Assembly: GCA_951799445.1 (NCBI GenBank)
Contig: OX637293.1
Location: 21,080,001-21,144,000, forward strand
DNA from: Pseudisothecium myosuroides
Taxonomy: Eukaryota > Streptophyta > Bryopsida > Hypnales > Lembophyllaceae
Reading direction: 5' to 3'
Length of the DNA: 64,000 nucleotides
Shown: positions 1 through 10,699 of the stretch, in pieces
Position numbering within the stretch: the stretch's first letter is position 1
How the letters are laid out: each line of letters opens with the position of its first letter
Position numbers and translations under genes: made by a program
The notes under the pieces: generated by a model
What the model was told of the DNA's origin: nothing
Databases searched by the model: none
Seen by the model: only the letters and a program-made list of their open reading frames with translations

Positions 1-420
1 TGTGTGAAGGACTAACTTCATTAACATTTGGTGAGTTACAAGGTGAGAGGAGGAGGTCTTTATGGAATTGGGGTTGTGGTAGGGTTCTACAACCCCAATT
101 CCATAAAGACCTCCTCCTCTCAACTTGTAACTCACAGATTGATGGAAGGGCTATTGAAGCTTGTAGCCTTCAGTTACTAGCTTCAATAGCCACTTACTTA
201 ATTTGGCTTAATTAAAAAAAAAGTTCATTTTGGTTTAAAATAAGCCAAATTTAGTGGCTATTGAAGCTAGTTGCCAAAGGCAATTATCTTCAATAGCCAC
301 TTAATTTGGCTTATTTTGAAGTTATTTTTTTTCAATGAAGTCAAATTAAATCCAATTAAGCCAATTTTTGTGGCTTGATTGGATTTAATTTGACTTCATT
401 GAAAAAAAATTAACTTTAAA
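1..420. repeat. Cluster of nested hairpins, truncated foldback repeat
   Basis: Three successive inverted repeats are visible. The first has 45-bp arms at about 32-76 and 92-135 with one mismatch and an 11-base loop. The second (about 147-300) repeats a motif around GGCTATTGAAGCTAG in alternating orientation. The third has arms at about 328-355 and 385-415. The first hairpin matches the ends of the larger foldback repeats at 8,181-8,802 and 30,190-30,830. The short second hairpin also sits beside the 30-kb copy (30,841-30,887). No gene is seen in this stretch. Confidence 0.8.
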
Positions 421-603
421 CACTGTTTGTAACGTTTAAATATGTGGAAACAATGGTCCATGTGATTGAAAAATAAATAAATAAAACTGCAAATATATTT
501 TTTAGTCACGAAAATAGTCACTGTTTGACTATTTTCGCGAAAGTCAGCTGGTCTGACTACTCACTTTCGCCGCTTTCGAGAATGTCAAGCCCTTGTTTCA
601 ATA

Positions 604-929
604 AGGTAGAAGGCTCAAGAACAGTTCGGGCATTTAGAACCGCCCACCCCATAAATGTACACAGTTTATACATGTTGTTTTTCCATAGCCTTCACTGATG
701 TACCAACAGTGTACATTTCAGGGGTGGGCGGTTTTAGAGCCCTAGGGTAGTTCAACTTCAAAATTTCATAACTAATTCAAAAATGATCCAAAAAATATGA
801 AACGACTTGGATTAGATGCGAACTCCTCTTGTCTTTGAAGGAAAATTCACTGAAAAATATTTTGAGAAGTTTCACCTGCCTAAAATTCAGTTCCAGTGCT
901 TAGATGGTTGGTTTATGGACCTTCTACCT
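604..929. mobile_element. TA-flanked MITE, AGGTAGAAGG family
   Basis: The element begins AGGTAGAAGGCTC and ends CCTTCTACCT. TA lies on both sides (602-603 and 930-931). A second full copy at 58,153-58,562 sits in a tandem duplication whose other copy shows the empty TA site, which supports these ends. A decayed internal part of the family lies at about 5,050-5,720. This copy is itself interrupted by a 94-bp hairpin MITE at 639-732. There is no transposase, so it is non-autonomous. Confidence 0.75.
639..732. mobile_element. 94-bp hairpin MITE nested in a larger MITE
   Basis: Its terminal inverted repeats start ACCGCCCACCCC and pair over about 24 bp, including a shared AAATGTACAC. The same 6 bp, TTTAGA, lies directly on each side (633-638 and 733-738) and reads as a target-site duplication. 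The superfamily is not assigned. Confidence 0.7.
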
Positions 930-931
930 TA

Positions 932-1680
932 GACCGGTTTGGTCACTTTGGAGCAGCCCTCCAAAAGCCCAAAATTTTTTCTAATGCTTTAGATCTTGAA
1001 GAAGACTCGAGACCCACACAGTTCAGTCGTTCTGAAAATAGAAGAAAGCCACTGGAACCGGTGACCTACCTTACCTGGTCTTTGGTAGAGTCCAGAAGTC
1101 CAGTACGTGACTGAAGTGGGAGAGACAAAATCATTGCACACTACTACAGACTACAGTACAGACTTGTGGGACTTCAGTCTCAGACTCGTAGAGTACGGGA
1201 TGACCATTATTAACTTAGTGGCAGTCTACTTTACAAGTTTACATGCGAGTGAATGTACTTGGAGTGTACTCAGTGCCAGTACTTCAATAGAACGGTGCCA
1301 CGAGTCTGAAGAGAAATTATCACCACTTCACCAGAATAAGTACATTACTGCGCCAATTGATGGCAACGGAGCTGGCTCTGAAGGAGACAAATCTCATTGA
1401 AATTAAAGCTCACATGGTGTCATGATAAAACGGAGCTGCACTGGAGTATAAATCTACACGGCAGTGCTACCACTTGAATACCTGGTCCATACGCAGGCTC
1501 CGACGTGACGTATGATACATACAGTAGCTGCAGGGAAGGAAGCCATTATGACGCATTCAATCTCTGGAGTCTGTGAAGAAAGACATGCGGAATCCGAATG
1601 GTTAACTGAAAAATTAATCGTGGCCTGTAGATGTAATCATGTGCAAGTCATGCAAGAGCAGATCCCACTTACGAGCTAGC
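932..1680. other. No recognisable gene
   Basis: This is moderately GC-rich sequence with a few short open frames, the longest being 97 codons at 1,107-1,400. None resembles a known protein or has supporting splice or promoter signals. I see no convincing gene here. Confidence 0.5.
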
Positions 1681-1682
1681 TA

Positions 1683-1994
1683 CACTAAATAGGGTATTTA
1701 GTGTTGGATTACATTTAGTGTAATTACCATCCTACTTGACCCTACACTAAATGTCAATTTTAGGACGATTAGTGTAGTGCTAAACTTCAATGCGCCGCCT
1801 TTGTCTTCTCTTCCCTTCTACCTTCCTTTAATAAGTTCTAACACTAAATGTAAACATTTTCAGATTTCAGATTTACCATAGAATATATTTAATGTTAGAA
1901 ATTACATTTAATGTTACTTACTTTAGTAGGCTTAATGATATTTAGTGTCATGGTTCGCAAATAGTGTTGCCAACACTAAATACCCTATTTAGTG
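1683..1994. mobile_element. TA-flanked MITE, CACTAAATAG family (312 bp)
   Basis: It starts CACTAAATAGGGTATTTAG and ends with the inverse, flanked by TA at 1,681-1,682 and 1,995-1,996. The motif ACACTAAAT or its complement recurs several times inside, so the element looks built from repeated terminal sequence. It shares its outermost 10 bases with the elements at 10,121-10,369 and 57,795-58,053, where TA duplication is certain. Confidence 0.75.
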
Positions 1995-1996
1995 TA

Positions 1997-3150
1997 GTTG
2001 GAAACATCCTTTAAAGCTGGGATCCAAAATCATATTAGAGCGACCAATAAGCTGTTTAATTTCAGTGAGCAATGGCCATTACTAATTAATTTCTGCCACT
2101 GTGGGTGCTGAGTCTACTATTTCAGAGATTGCAGAGTACAATACAGTACAAAGTTTAGAATTATGCTCACAACGTGCTAATTTCATCGATCAGGGTGAAG
2201 CAGTATTTGAATTAGTTTCACCAAATCCTGCAGCTCCTTGAACTGAACCTACGATGATCGTAGTCATTCTCGAAATTTTGATCCCTTCGATTAGTTCAGT
2301 TGTGTTGGAATTCCAAACTGGATGAGTTCTGTATGCTTGGCACTTTCTGATTTGATATGGAGAAACCGAAATATTGTCCATAATTATCCTGCAGTATGCA
2401 TGAGAGATGCAAGAAATTAGAAAGAGCCACATGGAGATTTTCTTTCCAAATTCATACACTCAGTTCCCCACGACTTTCTTGCTCGACTATCACATCACCT
2501 AAAATCTAGCGTCCCGATTGAGATATTGCTAGGTAACTCAAATCTAACGTCCAGTTGTGGAAATAGTATATCCTTCACTGCTCAGCATGTACTATTTTCC
2601 GAGCTCAACCAGATTTCAGTTACCTAAGGCACACACACATGAACCGACTGTGAAGTCGAAGGAAGATGACGAACACAACCGGAACACGCTTGGGAAATTG
2701 GCATGGATGAACGACGAAATTGCATTATCATATTAATGCAAATTCATTCCAACCAACACTGCAACCAACATACTTTGCTCTTGAACATTCTGAAGTCCTG
2801 CAGGGTGATCTCCAGCAACACAGCTAGACCTGCATTAACTTAGTCGTTGCATTGGTGGGATGCAACGATCGAGACTCGGGTGCTTGAAACATTTCACAGG
2901 GAAGGCAATTCGATTAGGGTTTTATGAGCCTGTTCACATGTGAGCCATCTTCCAGCATGTTTGTAGAAAAAAGTCTGTTGCTTGTCTAAATCCAGTTCTC
3001 CTTCCTGGCAGAGAAAGGTCAAGTTGGAAGAACTGAATTAGACATGCGACAGACTCACAGACTCTGTCCCTGCATAAAATGCAAGGGCGGGTCTCGTAAC
3101 TCACATGTGGGCAGGCTTTAAGCTGGACATTTCCCATCTTCAACTTCCCG
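1997..3150. other. No recognisable gene
   Basis: This is mixed-composition sequence with no repeat or coding region that I can identify. Short open frames on the minus strand (89 codons at 2,190-2,459; 69 codons at 2,934-3,143) resemble nothing known and may be chance. Confidence 0.45.
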
Positions 3151-3265
3151 AGCAGTGATTTTTTTCATTTTAGAAATGTAGCCAGCTACTTCTTCAATAC
3201 TCATGTGATATTTGGGTGATGTTTGTTGAAACTTATAAGAAATCTAGGTGATATCTAGGTAAATT
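3150..3265. repeat. Dispersed repeat with GGTGATATCTAG-type motifs
   Basis: This segment matches, in inverted orientation, about 20,535-20,640. Both contain serial variants of GTGATAY separated by a few bases, followed by a T-rich stretch. No coding content is seen. Confidence 0.55.
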
Positions 3266-3479
3266 TTTGCTATTGGTTTTAAGGAATCTGACTATTTTGT
3301 ACGGAGTAAATCTTAAATTTCCTTTGGACCGAAAAATAACCATTGTATTTTCTCAGTAGTGACGAAAATTCATGTAAAAAAATCACTGCTTCTGACCAAC
3401 AAGACACCATCACAGAGCACCGTCCGTGCAATATCCTAAACGGATAAACCCTGAACCGCACATTCGTGACATTTTTGTA

Positions 3480-3990
3480 GCGCTTCGAAATTAGCAAACA
3501 TGATCCTTAACCTCTTTGCTCTAGCGGCAGATGCCAAAATTAACTGGCACAAATCCCACGCTAATTCGGTACACCACTCACCTATGCCATTCACTTGGGG
3601 TGAGGAAGAAAACCTCAGGTGGCTCGCTCCGGGGGAGACCACTCGTTATCAAGGCTTTCAAATTGGATTCAAAGTTTCAGAAAAACTACGCTTCCAAATG
3701 ACCTTGACTTCTCTCAAATAAGAACTAGCTTACTGGAGCACTACCAAGTTCGCTTAGCTCTCGATAGTCGAATCTTGAATGAAGACCCATTTGTTAATTT
3801 CTAGCACCTTAAATCCTCCAAAAAATGAAGGACCGAAGAATGTCACCCGCCATAGCGGAATTCAAGGTAGCCTTGCTCCACATAGTAACCATCCCCTTCT
3901 CTGCTGCCCGACGGTGCCAGTGGCCATCTCACGCCAAGGTAGATCACGAGGATGGTCAAGAGCGATCCAAATAGGTCTGAAGAACTGATG
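3480..3990 (+). pseudogene. LINE-type reverse transcriptase fragment, decayed
   Basis: The frame opening at 3,500 reads ADAKINWHKSHAN, then LRWLAPGETTRYQGFQIGF. That is the order seen in the palm/thumb part of plant non-LTR (L1-like) reverse transcriptases: a K-INWHKS block, then a W-x-RY-GxxIG block. The reading then shifts frame near 3,640-3,700 and meets further stops. No catalytic YADD motif, endonuclease or poly-A end is seen, so only a fragment remains. The assignment rests on motif recall, not on alignment. Confidence 0.6.
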
Positions 3991-4273
3991 GGCGTACTTG
4001 CATTATTTTAAGCAGTACGTGTTCAGGGGTTTCCCTGAAGCCAATTCAGCGCCAGCATTGGCAAGCGTCAGGAAAACCATGACTTCACTCTAGCTGCCCG
4101 TAGGAAGACCCCCAGAATTCAGTTGCCAGGGAAAGGCTTGGATCTTAGTTATTAATTGGCAGGTCTACTCCGATTCCACGAAAGCTGAAGAGCTTGTTGG
4201 GTCTCAAGTTCAGAAATGCCGAGTGAAGAGAAGAAAAGAGAAGACTTCATCAGCTCTTTCGATTTCCCTACTA

Positions 4274-4465
4274 CAGTAGAACCTTCTAAGTCGATCCTCC
4301 TTAAGTAGATAAACCTCCATAAAAGATTTTGTCAGACCAGTCCGGGGCTTGTCCACATAACAAAGGTTATGGCTAAAAATGACCCTCCATAAGCAAATAA
4401 ACCTCCATAATAGATCTTGCCAGGCTTATTCGGTTTGATCCTACCGGTGTTGAGAGGTTCTACTG
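4274..4465. mobile_element. Pogo/Tigger-like MITE (192 bp)
   Basis: The ends are CAGTAGAACCTTC and its inverse GAGGTTCTACTG, flanked by TA at 4,272-4,273 and 4,466-4,467. CAGTARAACCT ends and TA duplications are typical of plant pogo-like (Tc1/mariner superfamily) MITEs. A sister copy with a proven empty site lies at 40,944-41,125. It sits about 180 bp upstream of the small gene at 4,647 and may lie in its promoter region. Confidence 0.8.
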
Positions 4466-4646
4466 TACCTGGACAATCGATCGATCAATCAATCTTCGGA
4501 CATTAAAGAATTCGAATGGGTCACCTGCAAAGACTCAGCTGGCTCTCTCACACCAGCACGATCAGCACCTCGATCTGTCAACAATTCACCTACCTTCACG
4601 ATCAGTTCTTCTCGATCGATCTTCCTCGGAGTTGAACCTGCAAGAC

Positions 4647-5033
4647 ATGACTGCCGGTAAGTTGCTTCAATTCAAAGGGCCAGAGTGGCTACTACTGTAT
4701 TAACGTAGTGGCGCTGACAAAAATCAATGTTGCGAGAATCTGTCGGTCTCCTTGCTTGGAGAGACACGGTTTTCTTGTCACGGTTCGGTTTTCAAAGAAA
4801 ATAAAAAATTAGTAAACAGATTTTTTAGTACTCCGTAAAAAATAAGATGATAACGTTCTGGGAGCCCCGGTCGAAATAGTTCCATTGCAGCTTCTTACGA
4901 TTGGAAAAACGTGAAAATTGTCGGAGCAAAAACAATTGCTGAAGAGATGAAATTAAACCAGTCTGCAAATTGGGTCCCAACCATGGCTGGCTTTGTTGCA
5001 GGATTGGCAGCTGGAATGTTGAATCGCCTGTAA
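4647..5033 (+). CDS. Two-exon microprotein, 50 aa, single predicted membrane segment
   Basis: This gene is too short to appear as one open frame. Exon 1 (4,647-4,656) is ATGACTGCCG followed by a textbook donor, GTAAGT. Exon 2 (4,891-5,033) follows an acceptor, TTCCATTGCAG, and runs to TAA. Splicing out the 234-base intron gives exactly 51 in-frame codons. The product begins MTAASYDWKNVK, continues with an acidic/basic stretch, and ends in a hydrophobic segment (about residues 33-48) rich in Gly and Ala: MAGFVAGLAAGMLNRL. That layout suits a small tail-anchored or organelle membrane-complex protein. I do not recognise the family. The sequence upstream is C-rich and untranslated-leader-like, with no competing start seen close by. 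Expression is not shown, and a retained exon of a decayed gene is the main alternative. Confidence 0.55.
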
Positions 5034-5049
5034 CTTATTATTCCCTGAA

Positions 5050-5720
5050 GAATGGAGATCATGAGGTGACCCTTAAATGGACCACTTTAGCCATTGAGTG
5101 AATCGAAGAAAAATTGTTTTTTTTTAATTGCAAGAGCCAATCATTGTCTTTGGTTTCCTCACATCTCTTTATATGGGCCGCTTCACATGAGCAGGAGGAA
5201 GATGGGCGGCAAGAACATCTCTTTATTGTGATTGGTTGCTTATTGTATTGGAATTTCACACTAGAGAGGCAAGAAGGAATTACATGGATAATAAAGTTGC
5301 TTATGTATCCTACCACTAGCAACAAAATTCTTTTAGTGGTTCTTGGCTGGAAGGTGCTTCTAGGACGGCTCTTCTCCTAGAGGTCTACTTTTTGAATCTC
5401 AAGAGGCCGACAAAGTAGTTGCCATTTCGACTTCTTGCCGGTCTGTAATGTGAAGCAGCTCTAAGTTGCAAGTAGTCACGGATTTGGAGAGACCTATGGT
5501 CGCAAATAGGTGCATGTGCCCCAAACCTTTGAAATTTATAAGTAATTCAAATATGCTTGGAAATATACAAAACCAGTTTTATTAAGTTCCACATCTATTT
5601 TTTTTTCTCTTAACAATGAGCTAAAAATATTTTTGTCTATAAATACCTATGAAAAGGCGGACCAGCCGTTAAATGGTCGCTTTTAGAGCAAACTTCCTTA
5701 CTAGTATGTCTCTTGCCTTT
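5050..5720. repeat. Decayed copy of the AGGTAG-family element interior
   Basis: Blocks such as GCAAGAGCCAATCA, TAAGTAATTCAAA and AAGGCGGACCAGCC occur in the same order as inside the element at 58,153-58,562. Clear terminal repeats are not found, so the ends are approximate. Two overlapping 88-codon frames (5,059-5,325 minus, 5,114-5,380 plus) fall inside the repeat and are not taken as genes. Confidence 0.6.
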
Positions 5721-5744
5721 TTTGACCCCAAAACACTAGGCTGG

Positions 5745-5925
5745 TCACTGTGGACATCATATCGTATAAATCATTTGCTTAAAAAAATCCATGAGCACTC
5801 ATTGGAGGTCAAACTAGTTCAAGACCTTCCCTTTTTTTTTTTATAAAATTTCAAGGATGAACATTTGCACTTTTGTCTTATATAGAAAGGTTTTTGGGTC
5901 ATCTATTGGATACTTTTAGGTTGCC
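5745..5925. repeat. Fragment of a TTAA-flanked repeat family
   Basis: It shares the blocks TTGGAGGTCAAACTA and AACATTTGCACTTTTGT with the outer element at 14,753-15,881 and the complete copy at 26,390-26,612. The ends are not resolved. Confidence 0.55.
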
Positions 5926-5934
5926 ATGTTGTTA

Positions 5935-6280
5935 CAAGGTTAATTAATTTTAGAAAGACAAAACCCTCGTGACTAAAGTAGTCACCAAAATACTTCCATT
6001 ATTAAATCAATAGGTGCATTTTTTGTTAGTCACCCATCAGACCTTTTGTTGTTACAAAATTAATTAATTTTAGAAAGACACAATCCACATGACTAAAATA
6101 GTCACCAAAATACTTCCATTATTAAACCAATAGGTACATTTTTTGTTAGTCATCTATCAGATCTTTTAAGTTGCCATGTTGTTACAAGGTTAATTAATTT
6201 CAGAAAGACACAACCCTCATGACTAAAGTGGTTGAACCAAAATACTTCCATTATTAAACCATTACTTTGAAGGAATTTAA
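5935..6280. repeat. Tandem repeat, about three units of ~120 bp
   Basis: Each unit carries GTTAATTAATTTTAGAAAGAC or a close variant, then AGTAGTCACCAAAATACTT and CAATAGGTGCATTTTTT. Units begin near 5,935, 6,052 and 6,173, and the last is partial. Part of the unit resembles the interior of the TTAA element at 28,797-28,939, so the array probably grew from a transposon. Confidence 0.75.
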
Positions 6281-6884
6281 ACCCATTACTTTGAGGTTCA
6301 CAACCTCTATCTTCTTTTAGTGCCTAATACTAAATAGCTTATTCAAGGAATGATATGAATACATCTATATGTATACTTAGAATCACAAAATTTACTTTTC
6401 AAATAATTCAAAGCAACTTTATTTTTCTACTTTATTAAACACTTGAATCAAATGAAGCCATTTTTGAGTTTTATACTATACTTCATTCAATCTACCACTT
6501 TTAATCAATAACATAGATAAAAAAAACACTCCAATACTTTATGAGGGCTCAAAATTGAATGTACATTTGAATTTACAATATTACAACTAATATATCTTAT
6601 TTTGGTTCTTGTACAACTTTCTAAGGTGGATGAAATCATTATCAATACTCAACCTTTGTATATCTTATTCTATTCCTCTAATGTCCAAAATAACTAAAAA
6701 AATTGAGTCCACAAAGATTCAATTGGTCCTTTACAATGAGATGTTTTTACTTGAATAATAAATACACATACCTATACAAAGTTAAAGGAAAAATACAACA
6801 TGAAGATAAGAGTTGGATTTAAAGGAAATTACCAATATCTCCTATGTCTTTCTTTTTATTTATTTATTTATTATTTTTCTTAGA

Positions 6885-7812
6885 TAATCCCTAAAGGACC
6901 ATCATGCGTTTTTTGGCAGTATAGAAATTTTGGGCAAGTATGTGCGACTACAGATTTCCATATTTTGGAATGAAATTTTAATAGAAGGTGGAGACGAGGA
7001 ATATCTTTCATATGCACTAAATTTCATGACATTTGAAAATAGGAGTAAAAAGTTATGGCCTAATTTGTTACTTTTTTTTGTAACTGGGCAATTCAGGCAG
7101 ATCAGAAAAAATCACTTTTTTTTAAAACAAAAATTTGAAATTGGTTTTTTAGAATTATGTATACGTGGCAAGCTTTGAATCATTCCATTTCAATCAAAGA
7201 GTCAAAAGTTATGAGTTTTACTTTGCGAGCAGTTATGCCGATTCTCTACTCTAAAATAAACTTTGAAGTCGTTTATTTCACTCGATTTTCAATATTTTTT
7301 GAAAAAAACAAAATCATAAGTTGTAAACTGTTTATAACAACATTACAACTATTGGGATTGACATTTTTCAATTCCATAATTAAATTCTTAACAATTTAGT
7401 ATTTTGAATCATTCTCTACTTCTTTCTACTTATTATTTTTTGTCCTATATGTTGTACAATTCCAAATGACTTGAAAATTTTCAAGCATGTAAAAAACTTG
7501 TTTAGAAAAAAGAATTCAAAGAAGCACCACCATTTTGAACATTTTTTCATAGAAAAGTGAGCTTGTGAAGTGCAACTGCCCGGTTTTTTGCAGGGCCCCA
7601 AAAAGGATTTTTGTCAATTCAAACACTAAAATCTTGCAATCCACATGGTGGAAATGTTTGAAAATTTTTCTACATCTTTTCAAACTAGTGTACTACAAGA
7701 TCCTACGATTATATGTGTCAAAAAAAGTTTTTTTTTCAAAAACATATATTGAAAATGGTAGTTTTTGAGTGGTTTCAGGAAAAACATAGTCATAGAATTT
7801 TAGGGGATAACT
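6885..7812. mobile_element. AT-rich ~0.9-kb element, CCCTAAAGGACC ends
   Basis: The left end reads ATAATCCCTAAAGGACC and the right end TTTAGGGGATAAC, a weak inverted pair like those of the TTAA-flanked elements at 14,820 and 31,829. The interior is homologous in inverted orientation to about 18,530-19,230. No transposase is visible. The flanking TTAA is degraded here, so the boundaries are tentative. Confidence 0.5.
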
Positions 7813-8180
7813 TATAAGAATCTGGATTTTCTAGACACTTCATTGTAAAGAAATTTGGATTTGAAGACCAATGTCCCCATTTGAACAATTCATTTTGACA
7901 TTTTGGGATGGATTGAAAATTAATTTTCAGCATGACATTCAGTAGCCTTCAGAGACGCTGCCTTTACCTCTCTCGAGTCCTCATTCACAAAATTCATCCT
8001 CAGATAATTAATGTAAGCTTGGGTACGGGGATAGTGGCAATACATTACAGTAAGTTCCAATTCTTTTTGTTAATTTTAGGACCCAACATACAAATCAACA
8101 AATATTTGTAGAAAAAGATGTTGACGAAGAATCCAAGGAATAATGCTATACAATCATTTTCCATCAATAACTTGTTTGGT

Positions 8181-8802
8181 TTTTCAAGTGAAAAGACAGT
8201 TATATATATACACATGGGGTGGTAGGAGGTAGAACAACCCATGTGGGATAAATAATTTAGAATTTGTAGTTTCTTAAGCATTCATAGTTAAGTCAAAAAC
8301 AAAGAATTGTGTTAAAAGTAGAATTTCAAATCACATATAAGCATAGTAGAATAAGTTTTCTTAAAAAACTTTGAACTACAAAAAGTTGGTAAATGAAGAT
8401 AAGTTTTACCTCCACAAATCCTTTTGGCATTTTGAATCTCCAATCAAAAGTTATGGAAAAATTTGAGAGAGGATTTTTTAAAATGTTAAAGAAAAAAGGT
8501 CCGTTTCAAACCCTCTCTCAAATTTGTCCATAACTTTTGATTGGAGATTCAAAATGCCAAACGGATTTTTGGAGGTGAAACTTATCTTCATTTACCAACT
8601 TTTTGTAGTTCAAAGTTTTTTGAGAAAACTTATTCTACTATGCCTAAATGTGGTCTGAAATTCTACTTTTAACACAATTCTTTATTTTTTACTTAACTTT
8701 GAATGCTTGAGAAACTACAAATTTTAAAATATTTATCCCACATGGGTTGTCTACCTCCTACCACCCCATGTGTATATATAGAATTGTCTTTTCACTTGAA
8801 AA
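8181..8802. mobile_element. Foldback element, two ~292-bp inverted arms
   Basis: The arms at 8,181-8,472 and 8,511-8,802 pair almost throughout around a loop of about 38 bases. The outer ends are TTTTCAAGTGAAAAGAC and its complement. The same arm sequence, more diverged, makes the foldback at 30,190-30,830, and its terminal portion makes the hairpin at 1-135. An RNA read through it would form a very long hairpin. It has no coding capacity: the 78-codon frame at 8,045-8,281 is inside the arm. Confidence 0.85.
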
Positions 8803-8819
8803 TCCAAAGTGCTTATGGT

Positions 8820-8951
8820 TTTGTATGAAAGCGAGCTACACGCTTGGTTCATTTTTTTTCCATTTTTTTTAATGTATTTTGTAATGTTACAAAACACACA
8901 AAGAATTTAAAAAAAAAAATGAACCAAGCATTTAGCTTGCATTCATACAAA
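8820..8951. repeat. Long hairpin, ~50-bp arms
   Basis: TTTGTATGAAAGCGAGCTAC at the left pairs with GCTTGCATTCATACAAA at the right, with GCTTGGTTCATTTTTT shared further in. It lies directly beside the foldback element. Confidence 0.75.
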
Positions 8952-9123
8952 GCCAAAAATATTTTGAGTTTTCAAAACACACAATGTATGGGTGCAACTC
9001 GTTTACAGTATTTTATTTAATAAGTGTATGAACTCTGGTTCTCTTTTAATTTTAAATGTACCTGGAATTGTTATGGCCAGCTGACTGACTCTGACAAAAT
9101 CGATGCGTGTAATTTAGCTACTG

Positions 9124-9188
9124 ATGGTGTGGTATATTCCACACCATCTCATCCGGCGGATGAAATGGTGTGGAATATACCACACCAT
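9124..9188. repeat. Near-perfect 65-bp palindrome
   Basis: ATGGTGTGGTATATTCCACA on the left is mirrored on the right around a centre near CCGGCGG. The arms are themselves partly palindromic, so either strand can fold into a cruciform or a microRNA-like stem. No flanking duplication is obvious. Confidence 0.8.
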
Positions 9189-9652
9189 TCCGTCCGGGGA
9201 AGGCAGCCCAGCAGTCTGCTACTGAATGTTATGAGTGCAACATGCAGTTTAGTTTAGTTTATTTAACAAATGGGAAACCCATGAGCCTAACAAAATCAAG
9301 GCCACCAATCGAGTTCAACTACTGCATTGAACTCTAGTTCATCAAGGGAGGATTAAGAAGAGCCAGCAAAACACCCACTTCATCTAATAAATCGCAGTCG
9401 GTCTATTTACAATTTAATTACTGCAATTATCACGCTCTCTGGACCGTTCATGGCATTAACTTATTTAATTAATGACAACCACTCCTACAAGAGCCCAAAT
9501 AAGCGTCTGAAGCTCTGAGCACGGTTCCTAATATAAAATTGTCTTCAATTTTGTTGGATCTTGGTGACAACTGAAAGCGAACTTAAATTCTTGTAACTTG
9601 TAATTTTTTGGACAGCATATGAAAAATAAAATTTTGAATTTTCAAAAGGATC

Positions 9653-9712
9653 GATTATGTATTAGATAACCGATGAGCCGCGTTAGCGGTGAAAAGGTTA
9701 TCATACATAACC
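9653..9712. repeat. Short inverted repeat
   Basis: GATTATGTATTAGATAACC pairs with GGTTATCATACATAACC around a loop of about 25 bases. No promoter or coding context is recognised. Confidence 0.55.
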
Positions 9713-10120
9713 ATTTGTACATTTTACAATCACAACCTTTGATCTTCATGATCCAAGGGTGTAGGAAGCACGTTGAAAAAAAAGAAGGTTATCATGAGTT
9801 GCAACTTGTAATGGCAATGGTGACGTGTTGCCAATGGGAGGGTGCCACGTTAGCATTGAAAAGTCAACAACCAGTTATGGTATACTATAGGTTTGTCCAA
9901 AATGTTAAAGTATACATTTCAGACAAAAATTTGTAGGCGTTTGTCTTGCAATATGATCATCTTTTCTTCTTCTTTTTAAGAACAAATGGGAAAACCCACT
10001 ACATTAAAAGGAAAGTCTTGCAATATAATCACAACCACCGGAAGACACGGTAACCCGGAAGACACGGTAACCTTAGGCCTACAAACACACTTGGGAATCA
10101 GTTTTGCTATCTTGAATCTA

Positions 10121-10369
10121 CACTAAATAGTGAAATTGGGTTGCCTTAACACTTAGGTTCCCTTACCCCAGAGAAATTACCTCATGACTACTGCTTGTCC
10201 AGATGGAAGCACATGCCAATCTCTAATCCCGAGTCATGAATCAGTGTACCAACCCATGCCATACACATAGTTCTTACTTTCCTGCATCCTTCTAAAGTAA
10301 CTGTACATATTGATATAGTGTAGAATGTCAAGAAATTAGTGTGGGGCAACCTAATTTCACTATTTAGTG
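10121..10369. mobile_element. TA-flanked MITE, CACTAAATAGTGAAATT family (249 bp)
   Basis: The ends are CACTAAATAGTGAAATTGG and the inverse CCTAATTTCACTATTTAGTG, flanked by TA at 10,119-10,120 and 10,370-10,371. It is closely similar, in inverted orientation, to the element at 57,795-58,053, whose empty site is present in this window. Tandem relatives lie at 16,199-16,691. Confidence 0.85.
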
Positions 10370-10604
10370 TAGATATCCATGATGCCCATCCTTTAAAAAG
10401 GAAGGTTGAAGAATGTATAAACAAATATTACGTACGGTTTACATACAAAGCTGCACATGATTGCATGAGTGACAAGCAGGAACAGTACTTTATTAGAGCA
10501 ATATCTGTAAGTGCAGTAACTTATCTCGACATCTGTAAATAGGAAAGATACACTGCTTCAACAGCTGAAGTTAAGAATAGGTTTGTGGAAGATCTTGTAC
10601 TGTA

Positions 10605-10662
10605 TCCTGAACCTTAAACCCTAAAACGTAAAAACGTAAACGTAAACGTAAAACGTCAGGAT
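10605..10662 (+). repeat. Telobox followed by degenerate TAAACG repeats
   Basis: TTAAACCCTAAAACG contains the plant telobox core AAACCCTAA and is followed by several copies of ACGTAAA with slight slippage. The array is short and interstitial. It could be a telobox-type promoter motif, a repair scar, or chance. Confidence 0.5.
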
Positions 10663-10699
10663 CAGAACGGAGTCCAGCTTGCCCATCTTCCACGTAGTG

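Noticed and set aside
1683..1994. CACTA-superfamily transposon (CACTA...TAGTG ends)
   Set aside because: Its relative at 57,795 has a proven TA duplication, not the 3 bp expected of CACTA elements.
5935..6280. CRISPR-like direct repeats
   Set aside because: Units abut without unique spacers and are transposon-derived; the genome is a plant's.
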